64,000 bases of DNA from Rhizobiaceae bacterium (GCA_028279875.1 JANQMU010000087.1:1-64000); one strand, 5' to 3'; shown: positions 41,475 through 51,619, numbered from the stretch's first letter. Translations and numbers: made by a program. Notes: generated by a model from the sequence alone, not told the origin.

Positions 41475-41550
41475 GGATTCGAACCCACGAGACGGTCTCC
41501 CGCCTGCCGGTTTTCAAGACCGGTGCCTTCAACCACTCGGCCACTCCTCC
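41464..41550 (-). tRNA. tRNA-Ser(UGA)
   Basis: 87 nt. Acceptor GGAGGAG pairs with CTCCTCC; anticodon arm CCGGT-CTTGAAA-ACCGG gives anticodon TGA; the extra variable arm CAGGCGGGAGACCGTCTCG and T arm GTGGG-TTCGAAT-CCCAC are standard for Ser. CCA is not encoded in the current form, because the phage replaced the native 3' flank, so CCA must be added by the CCA-adding enzyme. Reads UCA codons, so an intact gene is expected to be important. Confidence 0.96.
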
Positions 41551-41837
41551 GGACGCGTCCTTTTGCGGTATGTTCCGAGGATTTGCAAGTCATCTCCGGT
41601 CAAAAAAACACCGCGTCCGGCACCGGGCCAGATCCGGTTCACGGCGTGTTAACTACAACCCAATCAATTTGACTAAATTCCCGAAAAATAGGTTCTGCCT
41701 GCCGCGTTGTTGACGTCTTTCAAACCCTTCCTGTCCATTGTGTTTTTGATGATCACAGCATATTGGGAAATCCCGATAGTTGTTGTATGTAGGGCGGGGC
41801 ACGGTTTCAGCGCCGGGTGAGTGGACGACGACGACGA

Positions 41838-42920
41838 ATGAAAAACGGCTTGGCACTGAACGATCTCGGGGGCGCCACGCGCCGGTGGCAGTCCGCGTTG
41901 CGGCGCAACGTGGCACGGACAGCACTGTTCGTGCTTGTGGGAGTGGCCTTGAGCGCCTGCGGCAGCCCGGGCTCCAAACAGGCTCATGTCAACCACAAGA
42001 CGAAATTCTCCTCCAAGGAATATGGCGTATCCGCCAGCAAGCGCGTGACGACGTCCAAGCGCGTCAAGAAGGGCGGCGGCAGCTACAAGGTCGGCAAACC
42101 CTACAAGGTTCGCGGCAAGTGGTATCACCCGAAAGAGGAAAAGGACTACGACAAGAAGGGCATGGCCTCCTGGTATGGCCCCAATTTCCACGGGCGCAAA
42201 ACGGCCAATGGCGAAATCTACGATCAGTATCATCTGTCGGGCGCCCATCCGACATTCCCGCTGCCGAGCTACGCCCGCGTCACCAATCTGAAAAACGGGC
42301 ATTCCGTCATCATCCGCGTTAACGATCGCGGCCCCTATGCCCATGGCCGGATCATCGATGTGTCCAGCAAGACCGCAGATCTGCTCGACATGAAACGCGA
42401 GGGAACGGCTCCGGTGCGCGTGCAATATATCGGCCGGGCCCGCATGGACGGGCGCGATATGCCCTATCTCTCAGCCTCCTATCGACGCAACGGCAAGCGC
42501 GCTCCGGTGCAGCAGCCGTCGGGCGGTGTCGCGTCCGGCGTGATGCTGGCGCTCAATGCCCCGAAACGGGCCGTCACGTCCGTTTTTGGCGGTGGCACGA
42601 AGACCGCGGCGCTGGAACCGGCAGGCAACCGGCCGATCGCAAGGGTGTCGGCAACGCGGCGTGACCTTCCCGCCATGAAGGGAGGGCGGATCACGCTTGC
42701 CTCGGCGGAGCCGCTTTTGCCCGAAGTCGGCCCGGTACCGCCTGTGCGCCCGTCCTTCATCCACACTCTGGCGTCCGGTCAGCCAAAACCGCCATCGGAA
42801 CTCGCCTCCTACGCCCAGATGCGGGTTGAGCGGCAGGCACCTTTCGCCGCCGTCCTGACACAGCCGGATGCGCTGACGGAGCATATGATTACCGCATCCT
42901 GGAAGAAACGCGGCGGCTGA
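41838..42920 (+). CDS. rlpA: Septal ring lytic transglycosylase/lipoprotein RlpA
   Basis: 360 aa. Signal segment ending in lipobox LSAC (Cys41). The double-psi beta-barrel follows, with KGMASWYGPNFHGRKTANGE and VIIRVNDRGPYAHGRIIDVS carrying the catalytic acidic region. RlpA cleaves naked glycan strands at the septum or acts in daughter-cell separation. The C-terminal 150 residues are basic, with no SPOR domain seen. ATG 41838 is chosen; a GTG at 41817 would add seven residues. Confidence 0.93.
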   Translation: MKNGLALNDLGGATRRWQSALRRNVARTALFVLVGVALSACGSPGSKQAHVNHKTKFSSKEYGVSASKRVTTSKRVKKGGGSYKVGKPYKVRGKWYHPKEEKDYDKKGMASWYGPNFHGRKTANGEIYDQYHLSGAHPTFPLPSYARVTNLKNGHSVIIRVNDRGPYAHGRIIDVSSKTADLLDMKREGTAPVRVQYIGRARMDGRDMPYLSASYRRNGKRAPVQQPSGGVASGVMLALNAPKRAVTSVFGGGTKTAALEPAGNRPIARVSATRRDLPAMKGGRITLASAEPLLPEVGPVPPVRPSFIHTLASGQPKPPSELASYAQMRVERQAPFAAVLTQPDALTEHMITASWKKRGG

Positions 42921-43036
42921 GCCCGTTTGGAAAAGGCCGATGCTTACCATAATCGGCGGTGGCAATTGCGGGAATACGCCGTGATTGCTACTCTGGCAGC
43001 AGGGACCTTTGTTGCCGAAACGGGAATTCCGGATCG

Positions 43037-44197
43037 ATGTTGTACCGAACGCGTATTGTTCCGGCGATGCTTCTTGCGCTCGCCCTTGCCGCCATGCCGG
43101 CCACTGCCTTGGCGCAGTTGTTCGAAACCAAAGCCAAGCAGGCCTATCTGATCGAAGCCGAGACCGGCACGGTTCTCTTCGCCAAGGACGAAGACGAGTT
43201 GATCCCGCCGGCCTCGCTGGCCAAGCTGATGACCATGGAACTGGTTTTCGAGGCGCTTCGGGCCGGGCGCCTGCAGCTTGACGATGAATTTCAGGTCTCG
43301 GAAAACGCCTGGCGCACGGGCGGCGCGGTCTCGGGCACATCGACGATGTTCGCCGAATTGAACTCCTCCGTGCCGCTGGCTGATCTGATGCGGGGTGTCA
43401 TCGTCCAGTCCGGCAATGACGCGTGCATCGTCATTGCAGAGAGCATGGCCGGCTCGGAAGAAACCTTCGCCCAGATGATGACCGAAAGGGCGCGCGATCT
43501 CGGCCTCGAAAGATCGACCTTCGCCAATTCAACCGGCCTGCCGCATCCCGATGCCGGCGTGACGATGCGCGAACTGGCCTTGCTGGCCCGTCACATCCAG
43601 CAGACCTATCCCGAATATTACAGGCTGTATTCAGAACCCGATTTCACCTGGAACAAGATCAACCAGCGCAACCGCAATCCGCTGTTGCGGCTGAATATCG
43701 GTGTCGACGGCTTGAAAACCGGCTTCACCGAGGAATCCGGCTATGCCATCGTCAGTTCCATCCAACGCAAGGGCCGCAGGCTGTTCCTGGCGATGAGCGG
43801 CATGGGCAGCGAGCGCGAGCGCGCCGAAGAGGCTCGAAAAATTCTCGAATGGGGACTGCGGACCTTCGAGCGGCGCCAGCTTTTCGGCAAGGGCGAGATT
43901 GTCGGCGAAGCCAGCGTCTATGGCGGTCAGCAATCCGGTGTGCCGCTGACCACAAAGGATGCGATCGATATTTTCGTGCCGATCACAAACGCCGAGCGTC
44001 TCAAGGCGCGCATTGTCTTTGACTGGCCGTTGAGTGCGCCGGTGGAGGAGGGGGACCGGGTTGCCACATTGAAGGTCTGGGTGGGCGACACGCTCAGCCA
44101 GCAGACGCCCCTCTATGCCGCTGACACGGTGGTCAAGGGTCCTTTGCACAAGCGTGCCCTCGATGCGCTGCAGGAACTGATGCTGTTTTGGCTCTGA
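43037..44197 (+). CDS. dacF: D-alanyl-D-alanine carboxypeptidase (PBP5/6 family)
   Basis: 386 aa with a signal peptide (about 1-26). The active-site set is complete: S60-x-x-K63 (SLAK), S125-G-N127 (SGN) and K227-T-G229 (KTG). It removes the terminal D-Ala from peptidoglycan stem peptides in the periplasm. The C-terminal beta domain and a hydrophobic tail (LDALQELMLFWL) tether it to the membrane. The exact dac subtype is uncertain. Confidence 0.93.
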   Translation: MLYRTRIVPAMLLALALAAMPATALAQLFETKAKQAYLIEAETGTVLFAKDEDELIPPASLAKLMTMELVFEALRAGRLQLDDEFQVSENAWRTGGAVSGTSTMFAELNSSVPLADLMRGVIVQSGNDACIVIAESMAGSEETFAQMMTERARDLGLERSTFANSTGLPHPDAGVTMRELALLARHIQQTYPEYYRLYSEPDFTWNKINQRNRNPLLRLNIGVDGLKTGFTEESGYAIVSSIQRKGRRLFLAMSGMGSERERAEEARKILEWGLRTFERRQLFGKGEIVGEASVYGGQQSGVPLTTKDAIDIFVPITNAERLKARIVFDWPLSAPVEEGDRVATLKVWVGDTLSQQTPLYAADTVVKGPLHKRALDALQELMLFWL

Positions 44198-44321
44198 CGG
44201 CGCGTAAGTGAAACGGTCACCACAGCCTGGGGCCGTCCCGGTAAATTTCAAGCGAGCGTTCTGGACCACCGGTCAAATGCCGCCTACAACATGTCTTCCG
44301 GCTTCATGAGGCGTTGATGGA

Positions 44322-45002
44322 TTGAAAGGCCTTTTTATCACATTCGAGGGTGGCGAGGGTGCCGGCAAATCGACGCAGATCCAGTATCTGGCCGAGGCGC
44401 TGCGTGCCCAGGGCTATGAAACCGTGCTGACACGCGAACCCGGCGGTTCGCCGGGCGCCGAGGCCGTGCGCCATGTGCTGCTCTCCGGCGCTGCCGAAGA
44501 ATATGGCGTCCGCATGGAGGCCATCCTGTTTGCGGCGGCCCGCAGCGATCACGTCGAAGAACTGATCCGGCCGGCGGTCGATGCCGGCAAGATCGTGCTG
44601 TGCGACCGGTTCATGGATTCCTCGAGGGTGTATCAGGGGGTCACCGGCAATCTCGAGCCGGATTTCGTCCGCTCGCTTGAACGTGTCGCCGTCAATGACA
44701 TGATCCCTGACCTGACGATCATTCTCGACCTGCCGGCCGATGTCGGCCTTGCCCGCGCGCGGAAGCGAAGCGGCGCCGGCGGCGAGCAGCCCGATCGGTA
44801 TGAAAAGGAATCGCTGTCGGTACACGAAAAGCGACGCGAGGCCTATCTGGATCTTGCCCGTCAGGAGCCGGAGCGGTGCAAGGTGGTCGACGGCGTCCAG
44901 CCGGCCGACGCCATCGCCCGGGAGGTCGAGAAACTGGCATTCGGGCTGCTGAAGGAAAATGCCGAGGACGAACCGGTGGAAACCGGAGCGCGATTGATAT
45001 GA
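44322..45002 (+). CDS. tmk: Thymidylate kinase
   Basis: 226 aa, usual length. P-loop GGEGAGKST at about 10-18, DR(Y/F) motif in CDRFMDSSRVYQG, and a lid with Arg residues (RARKRSGAGGEQPDRYE). Phosphorylates dTMP to dTDP. Starts with TTG at 44322; no better start is in frame. Stop overlaps holB start by 4 bp (ATGA), matching the usual tmk-holB operon. Confidence 0.97.
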   Translation: MKGLFITFEGGEGAGKSTQIQYLAEALRAQGYETVLTREPGGSPGAEAVRHVLLSGAAEEYGVRMEAILFAAARSDHVEELIRPAVDAGKIVLCDRFMDSSRVYQGVTGNLEPDFVRSLERVAVNDMIPDLTIILDLPADVGLARARKRSGAGGEQPDRYEKESLSVHEKRREAYLDLARQEPERCKVVDGVQPADAIAREVEKLAFGLLKENAEDEPVETGARLI

Positions 45003-46039
45003 ATGGCGGCGGCGATATTCTGGATGGCGCGGTTCCGCCGGTTGAGAACCGAAGGTTGTTTGGTCACGCAGCGGCCGTGGCGTTCCTGACGGCGACCTAC
45101 CGGACCGGCCGGATGCACCATGCGCTGCTGCTCGAGGGGCCGCGCGGCATCGGCAAGGCAACACTGGCCTTTCGCTTCGCGCGCCACGTGCTGGCTCATC
45201 CAGACCCGCGGACGGCGCCCGACACAATCAGCGACCCACCGGCCGACGATACGGTGACGCACCAACTGGCAGGCGGTGCTTCCCACAATCTGCTGTATCT
45301 GACGCGGCCGGTCGACGTGAAAACGGGCCGGACGAAAACCGCCATCACGGTCGACGAGGTCCGCCGGGCAGGGCACTTCTTCTCGCAGACATCAGGAACC
45401 GGAAACTGGCGTATCGTGGTGATCGATCCGGCCGATGACATGAACCGAGCGGCGGCCAACGCCATCCTGAAAATCCTTGAGGAACCGCCCAGGCGGTCGC
45501 TGTTTCTGATGGTCTCCCATGCGCCCGGCAAATTGCTGCCGACCATTCGCTCCCGCTGCATGCCGCTGCGCCTGACGCCGCTCGGTGCTGATGAGCTTCG
45601 GCTGGGACTGTCGCATCTTGGCCTCGATGCCGGGCAGGATGAACAGACCCTTGAAACCGTGATTGAACATGCCGATGGCAGCCTTGCCCGGGCCATTCTG
45701 CTTTTACGCTATGGCGGTCTCGACATCGCTGAAGCCGTGGAGCAGATCGTGCAGGACGGGCCGCAAACATCGAAAAAGGCTGTCCATGCGCTGGCGGACA
45801 CGCTGGCGGCGAGGGACCGGGAAACGGCTTTCGGGTTTTTCACCGATTACCTGCTCGACCGGGTGATGTCATCGGCACGGCAGGACGCGCTTCAGGGCAA
45901 TCTTGCCGCATCGGAAAAATGGGCACAACTGTCCGGCCAGTTGCGGGAAAACCTGACGACGGCGCAGATTTACAACCTGGATCGCAAGCAGACGATCATC
46001 TCTTTGTTTTCTTCATTTTTTCGAATGCGGGCGGCATAG
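44999..46039 (+). CDS. holB: DNA polymerase III delta' subunit
   Basis: 346 aa. AAA+ clamp-loader fold: P-loop-like GPRGIGKAT, the DPADDMNRAAANAILKILEEPP sensor/SRC-like segment and TIRSRCMPLRL are diagnostic. The lack of a standard zinc-binding Cys set is common in alphaproteobacteria. It helps load the sliding clamp. Coupled to tmk. Confidence 0.95.
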   Translation: MNGGGDILDGAVPPVENRRLFGHAAAVAFLTATYRTGRMHHALLLEGPRGIGKATLAFRFARHVLAHPDPRTAPDTISDPPADDTVTHQLAGGASHNLLYLTRPVDVKTGRTKTAITVDEVRRAGHFFSQTSGTGNWRIVVIDPADDMNRAAANAILKILEEPPRRSLFLMVSHAPGKLLPTIRSRCMPLRLTPLGADELRLGLSHLGLDAGQDEQTLETVIEHADGSLARAILLLRYGGLDIAEAVEQIVQDGPQTSKKAVHALADTLAARDRETAFGFFTDYLLDRVMSSARQDALQGNLAASEKWAQLSGQLRENLTTAQIYNLDRKQTIISLFSSFFRMRAA

Positions 46040-46099
46040 CCAATCCATTCGAATTGCCGTATGACGGCGCCAACACACCCAGATCAGAGACAGTCCAGA

Positions 46100-47662
46100 A
46101 TGAGCGACCAGGATCGTTTTTACATAACGACGGCGATATCCTACCCCAATGGGACACCGCATATCGGCCATGCCTATGAATTGATTGCCACCGACGCGCT
46201 GGCGCGGTTTCAGCGGCTCGACGGGCGGGACGTCTATTTCCTGACCGGAACCGACGAACACGGGCAGAAGATGCTGCAGACGGCGCGCAAGGAGGGCACG
46301 GATGTTCGTGAACTGGCCGACAGGAACACGGCCGAGTTCATTCGCATGGCGTCTGTGCTGAATGCGTCCAACAACGACTTCATCCGGACCAGCGAGGAAC
46401 GCCATCACGCGGCCAGCCGCGCCATCTGGCAGGGCATGGTCGAGGCCGGCGATATCTACAAGGACACCTATGCCGGCTGGTATTCGGTTCGCGACGAAGC
46501 CTATTATCAGGAAAGCGAAACCGAGCTGCGCGACGATGGCGAGCGCTACGGCCCGCAGGGCAGTCCGGTGGAATGGGTCGAGGAAGAGAGTTACTTCTTC
46601 AGGCTTTCGGCCTATCAGGACCGGTTGTTGGACCATTTTTCGAAACACCCGGACTTCATCGGGCCCGATTCGCGGCGCAACGAGGTCGTTTCCTTCGTCA
46701 AATCGGGCCTCAAGGATCTCTCCATGTCACGCACGACGTTTGACTGGGGTGTCAAGGTGCCCGGCGACGACCGGCACGTCATGTATGTGTGGGTGGATGC
46801 GCTCACCAACTACATCACGGCGGTCGGCTATCCGGATGCGGACAATCCGCTTTGGAATTATTGGCCTGCCGATGTGCATATCATCGGCAAGGACATCATC
46901 CGCTTCCATTCGGTCTACTGGCCGGCCTTCCTGATGTCGGCCGGCGTCGCGTTGCCGAAACGGGTCTACGCCCACGGTTTTCTGTTCAACCGCGGTGAGA
47001 AAATGTCCAAATCGGTCGGCAATGTGGTCGATCCGTTTTCGATGGTGGACCATTACGGGCTGGATCAGGTGCGTTACTTCCTGCTGCGCGAAGTGCCTTT
47101 CGGGCAGGACGGTAATTACAGCCATGAGGTCATTGTCGGCCGTATCAACTCCGATCTTGCCAATGATCTGGGAAACCTGGTGCAGCGGTCGCTGTCGATG
47201 ATTGCAAAGAATTGCGACGGCGCCATTCCCGAACCCGGACAGTTCACCGAAGCCGACCTTGCGATCCTCGGCGAAACCGACGGCTTGCTTGAAAAGGCGC
47301 GAGCGGCGATGGACCACCAGGCCATTCACAATGCCCTGGCATCGATCTTCGCCGTCGTGTCGCAAGCCAATCGCTATTTCGCCGGCCAGGAGCCCTGGGC
47401 GCTGAAAAAGACCGATCCGGAACGCATGGGCACGGTTCTCTATGTGACCGCGGAAGTCATTCGTCAGGTCGCGATCCTGTGCCAGCCTTTCATGCCCGGC
47501 TCCGCGGAAACCTTGCTGGATGGTCTCTGCGTGGCCGAGGATGCGCGGAGTTTCAAAAGCCTTGGCGAGCACGGTCGACTCGTAGGCGGGACGTCCATCG
47601 GGAAACCGAAACCGGTATTCCCGCGTTATGTCGAGCAGGAAGAAGCCGGGCAGGGCACCTGA
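46100..47662 (+). CDS. metG: Methionyl-tRNA synthetase
   Basis: 520 aa. HIGH motif at 21-24 ([12 protein letters not shown]) and KMSKS near 300 ([10 protein letters not shown]). The connective peptide ([20 protein letters not shown]) has no Cys pairs, so this is the zinc-free type, and there is no C-terminal EMAP-like domain, both usual in alphaproteobacteria. ATG 46100 starts the conserved region; upstream in-frame codons to 46061 overlap less likely sequence. Confidence 0.97.
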   Translation: MSDQDRFYITTAISYPNGTPHIGHAYELIATDALARFQRLDGRDVYFLTGTDEHGQKMLQTARKEGTDVRELADRNTAEFIRMASVLNASNNDFIRTSEERHHAASRAIWQGMVEAGDIYKDTYAGWYSVRDEAYYQESETELRDDGERYGPQGSPVEWVEEESYFFRLSAYQDRLLDHFSKHPDFIGPDSRRNEVVSFVKSGLKDLSMSRTTFDWGVKVPGDDRHVMYVWVDALTNYITAVGYPDADNPLWNYWPADVHIIGKDIIRFHSVYWPAFLMSAGVALPKRVYAHGFLFNRGEKMSKSVGNVVDPFSMVDHYGLDQVRYFLLREVPFGQDGNYSHEVIVGRINSDLANDLGNLVQRSLSMIAKNCDGAIPEPGQFTEADLAILGETDGLLEKARAAMDHQAIHNALASIFAVVSQANRYFAGQEPWALKKTDPERMGTVLYVTAEVIRQVAILCQPFMPGSAETLLDGLCVAEDARSFKSLGEHGRLVGGTSIGKPKPVFPRYVEQEEAGQGT

Positions 47663-47664
47663 CA

Positions 47665-48492
47665 ATGCATGCGGACGGCGCCCTGCTGGTGGACAGTCAT
47701 TGCCATCTCGATTTTCCGGATTTCGATTCCGAACGGGAGGATATCGTCGCGCGCGCGGCCGCGGCCGGCGTTGGATATATGGTGACGATTTCAACGCGGA
47801 TCGAGACGTTCGACCGCGTCAGGCGGATCGCCGAGCACTTTGCCAATGTCTATTGCTCGGTCGGGACCCATCCGCACAATGCTGGAGAAGAACGGCACAT
47901 CCGCGCCGAGGACCTGGTAGGATTGTCCGCTCATCCAAAGGTGGTGGCGATCGGCGAGGCGGGTCTCGATTACTACTATGACAATGCGCCGCGCGACGCC
48001 CAGGCGGCCGGATTGCGGCAACACATCGCCGCCGCACGGACGACCCGGCTGCCGCTGATTATCCACGCCCGGGATGCTGATGACGACATGCAGGCCATTT
48101 TGCGCGAAGAGACGCAGGACGGCTCATTCCCCTTCGTGCTGCATTGTTTTTCCTCTGGCCATGAACTGGCGCTGACCGGCATCGAACTTGGCGGCTATGT
48201 GTCGTTTTCCGGCATTCTCACCTTCAAGCGCTCGGATGAATTGCGCGCGATCGCCCGCGCCCTGCCGCCGGAGCGGCTGCTGGTCGAGACCGACGCCCCC
48301 TATCTGGCGCCGGTGCCGCACCGGGGCCGGCGCAACGAACCGTCCTATGTCGTGCACACGGCCGACACCCTGGCGCAGACCCTTGGCATGGATCGGGACG
48401 CCTTGTGGCGGCAGACGACGGATAATTTTTTCCGTCTGTTCGCAAAGATACCGGAACCCGCAACACAAGCGGGCAGGGACCTTTCCCCATGA
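47665..48492 (+). CDS. tatD: TatD-family metal-dependent hydrolase
   Basis: 275 aa TIM barrel. Metal ligands in VDSHCHLDFP, IGEAGLDYYYD, PLIIHARDADDD, VLHCFSSG and LLVETDAPYLAP are all present. TatD proteins are 3'-5' nucleases acting on DNA, and this YcfH/YabD-like type follows metG in many bacteria. It starts 2 nt after the metG stop and overlaps the next gene by 4 bp. Confidence 0.95.
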   Translation: MHADGALLVDSHCHLDFPDFDSEREDIVARAAAAGVGYMVTISTRIETFDRVRRIAEHFANVYCSVGTHPHNAGEERHIRAEDLVGLSAHPKVVAIGEAGLDYYYDNAPRDAQAAGLRQHIAAARTTRLPLIIHARDADDDMQAILREETQDGSFPFVLHCFSSGHELALTGIELGGYVSFSGILTFKRSDELRAIARALPPERLLVETDAPYLAPVPHRGRRNEPSYVVHTADTLAQTLGMDRDALWRQTTDNFFRLFAKIPEPATQAGRDLSP

Positions 48493-49304
48493 AGGCCCGG
48501 CAGCGCATCACGCTGCTGGGATGCGGATCCTCGCCGGGCGTGCCGCGCATCACAGGTGATTGGGGCGCCTGCGACCCGGACAACCCCAAGAACCGGCGCC
48601 TGCGCGCGTCGCTGCTGGTCGAACAGTTGACGGATGACGGCCGGACCACGGTTGTCATCGATACCGGTCCGGATTTTCGCGAGCAGATGATCCGTGCCGG
48701 CGTGCAGCGCCTCGACGCCGCCATCTACAGCCATGAGCATGCCGATCACCTGCACGGCATTGATGATCTGCGCGGCTATGTGCTGGTTCAGCGGCATCGC
48801 ATTCCCGTCTATGCCACCGCCCCGACCATGGCGCGGCTCCGCGAAGGTTTCGACTATTGTTTCGAAACGCCCGAGGGCAGCGGCTATCCGCCGATCGTCA
48901 AGCCGCGCATCATCGAGGGACCGGACCATCCGCTGGTGATCGACGGGGCAGGTGGCCCTCTGACGCTGATGCCGCTGGAGCAGATCCACGGCGACATCAT
49001 TTCCCTTGGCTTCCGGATCGGCAATATCGCCTACTGCAGCGATGTCAGCGGTTTCCCCGAAACCACGGTCGCCAGGCTGCAGGACCTGGATGTCCTGATC
49101 ATCGACGCCCTCCAATACCGCACCCATCCCAGTCACTTTTCGCTCGGCGAAGCGCTCGAATGGGCCGAGCGCCTGAAGCCGGCCAAAACCATCTTGACCC
49201 ACATGCATATCCCGCTCGACTATGAAACCGTGCGCGAGGAAACGCCAGACCATGTCGAACCGGGTTACGACATGATGGTCCTGGAACAGACGGTGGAGAT
49301 CTGA
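48489..49304 (+). CDS. MBL-fold metallohydrolase (PhnP-like)
   Basis: 271 aa. LLGCGSSPGVPRITGDWGACDP, SHEHADHLHGIDDLR (HxHxDH metal motif), ISLGFRIGNIAYCSDVS and a final LTHMHIPLDY fit the PhnP/phosphodiesterase branch of the metallo-beta-lactamase fold. It probably hydrolyses a cyclic phosphodiester or similar. It is coupled to tatD, a common arrangement in this order. Confidence 0.9.
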   Translation: MKARQRITLLGCGSSPGVPRITGDWGACDPDNPKNRRLRASLLVEQLTDDGRTTVVIDTGPDFREQMIRAGVQRLDAAIYSHEHADHLHGIDDLRGYVLVQRHRIPVYATAPTMARLREGFDYCFETPEGSGYPPIVKPRIIEGPDHPLVIDGAGGPLTLMPLEQIHGDIISLGFRIGNIAYCSDVSGFPETTVARLQDLDVLIIDALQYRTHPSHFSLGEALEWAERLKPAKTILTHMHIPLDYETVREETPDHVEPGYDMMVLEQTVEI

Positions 49305-49306
49305 CG

Positions 49307-49798
49307 ATGAGCGACGGCGGCAGAACGTCCAGCATCGATCGGGTCCGCAGCAGCGCCCGTGAACTCGGTCTGGACATCGATATCAAACGTATGGACCAGT
49401 CAACACGGACGGCGGGCGAGGCGGCCGCCGCATGCGGCTGCGACGTGGCACAGATCGTCAAATCCCTGGTCTTTGAAAACCGGGCCGATCAATCCCTGGT
49501 CCTGTGTCTCGTTTCCGGGAAAAATCAAATCGATATCCCATATATTTCAAAGTATTATGGCATTGATTTAATCCGATGTGACACGCGACGCGTGCGCCGC
49601 GAAACCGGCTTTGCCATCGGTGGCGTCGCGCCGATCGGCCATCTCAATCCGATCGCCATCTATATGGATGAAACGCTGCTGCGTTTCGACGATGTCTGGG
49701 CGGCGGCCGGCAGGCCCGACAGCGTGTTCCGGGTCAAGGCCGAAGCGCTGGCCAAGGCCGTCAAGGCGACGGTGATCAGCGTCGGCGAGACTGGCTGA
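49307..49798 (+). CDS. YbaK/EbsC-family aminoacyl-tRNA deacylase
   Basis: 163 aa. Family pattern KRMDQSTRTAGEAAAACGC, then IVKSLVFE and the FAIGGVAPIGH glycine-rich active region. Members edit mischarged tRNA (Cys-tRNA-Pro or similar) or prolyl-tRNA relatives. Two nt after the MBL gene. Substrate specificity cannot be told. Confidence 0.9.
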   Translation: MSDGGRTSSIDRVRSSARELGLDIDIKRMDQSTRTAGEAAAACGCDVAQIVKSLVFENRADQSLVLCLVSGKNQIDIPYISKYYGIDLIRCDTRRVRRETGFAIGGVAPIGHLNPIAIYMDETLLRFDDVWAAAGRPDSVFRVKAEALAKAVKATVISVGETG

Positions 49799-49813
49799 AG
49801 GCCGGGGCCCGGT

Positions 49814-50782
49814 ATGTCCTGGAAGTTTCTGCTGCCGATCCTGCTGGTGCCGCTGATCTACCTGGCGATCGCGTTTTCGCTGACACTGTTCGCACCGCGC
49901 ATTGACGATTCGCAAAGTCTGAATTTCGATCGCCTGCGCACCGACGACAATCTGCGAAAGGCATCTGCCTTGCAGGTTTTCACCGCTCGCGACGGTCAGT
50001 CGCTGTCCTATGCACATTATCCGTCAGAGAGCACGCTCAAGCTGATCCTGCTGCACGGCTCCGGCTATCACGGCGCATATCTGGCGCCCATGGCGCGATA
50101 CCTGTCCGAAAGCGGCGCTGCAGACGTGTTTGTCATGAACATACGCGGCCATCACCAATCCGGCCGGCATCCCGGCGACATCGCGTATCTCGGGCAGCTG
50201 GAGGACGATATCGCCGATTTCATAATGCAGCGGCGTGAAGCGGACCCGGAGGCGCGCTTTGTCATCGGCGGACACTCATCCGGCGGCGCGCTCGCCATAC
50301 GCTTCGCAGCCGGACGGCATGGCGCCATGGCGACCAACTATCTGGCGCTGGCGCCAATCCTCGGTCATCGCGCGCCGACCGCGCTCGAAGCCAGCGGCGG
50401 CTGGGCGCATATTTCGCTGCCGCGCATCATTGGACTGTCGATGCTCAATGCGGTCAGCATCCATGCGCTGGATCATCTGGAAACGGTCCGTTTCAACCTG
50501 CCGGCGGACTACCGGGACGGAACCGAAACGCTGGGCTATTCCTGGCGGCTGATGACCAACTTCAATCTGCATGACGATTTCAAGGCGGATCTGGCGGCGC
50601 TGCCGCAAACCGCTCTGACACTTGTCGGCGGCGATGATGAAGCCATGAATGCCGACGCATTTCCAATTGTATTCAAGGAGATGGACAAGTCCGTTGAAAT
50701 CGTGGATGCGGCCGATCATTTCAGCCTGGTCCTGGATCCGGCCGTGTTCGAACGCATCGATGCCTGGTTGCGCCGGCAATAG
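49814..50782 (+). CDS. Membrane-anchored alpha/beta hydrolase
   Basis: 322 aa. One N-terminal membrane helix (WKFLLPILLVPLIYLAIAFSLTLF) then an alpha/beta fold: oxyanion LLHGSGYHG, nucleophile elbow GGHSSGG, catalytic Asp in VGGDDEAMN and His in DAADHFSLV. This is a serine aminopeptidase (S33)/lysophospholipase-like enzyme on the inner membrane. Substrate unknown. 15 bp after the deacylase gene. Confidence 0.85.
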   Translation: MSWKFLLPILLVPLIYLAIAFSLTLFAPRIDDSQSLNFDRLRTDDNLRKASALQVFTARDGQSLSYAHYPSESTLKLILLHGSGYHGAYLAPMARYLSESGAADVFVMNIRGHHQSGRHPGDIAYLGQLEDDIADFIMQRREADPEARFVIGGHSSGGALAIRFAAGRHGAMATNYLALAPILGHRAPTALEASGGWAHISLPRIIGLSMLNAVSIHALDHLETVRFNLPADYRDGTETLGYSWRLMTNFNLHDDFKADLAALPQTALTLVGGDDEAMNADAFPIVFKEMDKSVEIVDAADHFSLVLDPAVFERIDAWLRRQ

Positions 50783-50986
50783 CGTCCCATGGCATTGACC
50801 GCACACAAAGTCCCATACGGTGGCGATTCCCATCCATCCAAAAGTTCCATAATCTATCTTATGCGATCCTTGTGTAGGCGTCGACGGTCAGTCTGTTCAA
50901 AAAGATCACGTCCCCCTTTGCCCATTTGCGATGGACGATTATGCTGAAAAGCGAAGGAATGCGTGGAAGAGGTTTGAGGCTGCAGA

Positions 50987-51574
50987 ATGGCGGCGGCTCC
51001 ATCCGTGTTGCTGATCTTTGGAACCTCCCACGTTGGCAAGTCGACGCTTGCAGACCGCCTTGGTGAGATACTTGAATGGCGTGTTGAATCCACCGACACA
51101 TTAGGACGACATCCAGGACGCCCTTGGCCTGAAGTCAAAGAACCCGTTGCGGAGTATTACTCAAGCCTGACCGATGAGACGATTTACTGGTTTCTCCGGG
51201 TCCACCACGAGAACATGTGGCCACTTCTTCGGCAGAAGATCAGCGGTGCCTGCAAAGCCAATGCAGGCCTCATCCTGGAAGGGACCGCGCTGCGGCCAGA
51301 ATACATCGCCGAACTGGATGGCCAACAGGTTTCGGCAATTGGTCTTCACGCGGATCCAAACGTCATCAGAAAACGCATTGAAAGAGAGAGTTCCTATTCG
51401 AAGCGGGCTGACGGACACAAATTGCTCATCGACAAGTTCATTGCGCGATCGCTAAGCGACAATGACGATATCAAGGAAGCCGCCGAGCAACATGGACTGC
51501 GTCTCGTGAATGTTGCTGACCTGCAGAGTTTAGATCGAATTGCAGACGAATTGGCGGGTGTATTCGCTTCATGA
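50987..51574 (+). CDS. P-loop kinase-like protein
   Basis: 195 aa. Walker A LIFGTSHVGKSTLAD, then LILEGTALRPEYI and an Arg/Lys-rich lid (IRKRIERESSYSKRADGHK), matching small AAA/shikimate-kinase-like nucleotide-binding proteins such as 2-phosphoglycerate kinase relatives. Substrate unknown. It follows a 204-bp intergenic stretch with no recognisable site; GAGG is upstream. Confidence 0.7.
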   Translation: MAAAPSVLLIFGTSHVGKSTLADRLGEILEWRVESTDTLGRHPGRPWPEVKEPVAEYYSSLTDETIYWFLRVHHENMWPLLRQKISGACKANAGLILEGTALRPEYIAELDGQQVSAIGLHADPNVIRKRIERESSYSKRADGHKLLIDKFIARSLSDNDDIKEAAEQHGLRLVNVADLQSLDRIADELAGVFAS

Positions 51575-51619
51575 TCAATGAATGTGGGTAGACCCCCTGC
51601 CCCAAGCCGCCGCAACGAT

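Noticed and set aside
41602-41650. Imperfect hairpin followed by seven T on the minus strand, upstream of tRNA-Ser
   Set aside because: Stem has several mismatches and a large loop, and no minus-strand gene to be terminated was found. Too weak to list.
42471-43340. 289-aa leftward frame opposite rlpA and the carboxypeptidase gene
   Set aside because: Arg/Pro-rich translation of the antisense strand of two solid genes. No ribosome binding site or similarity.
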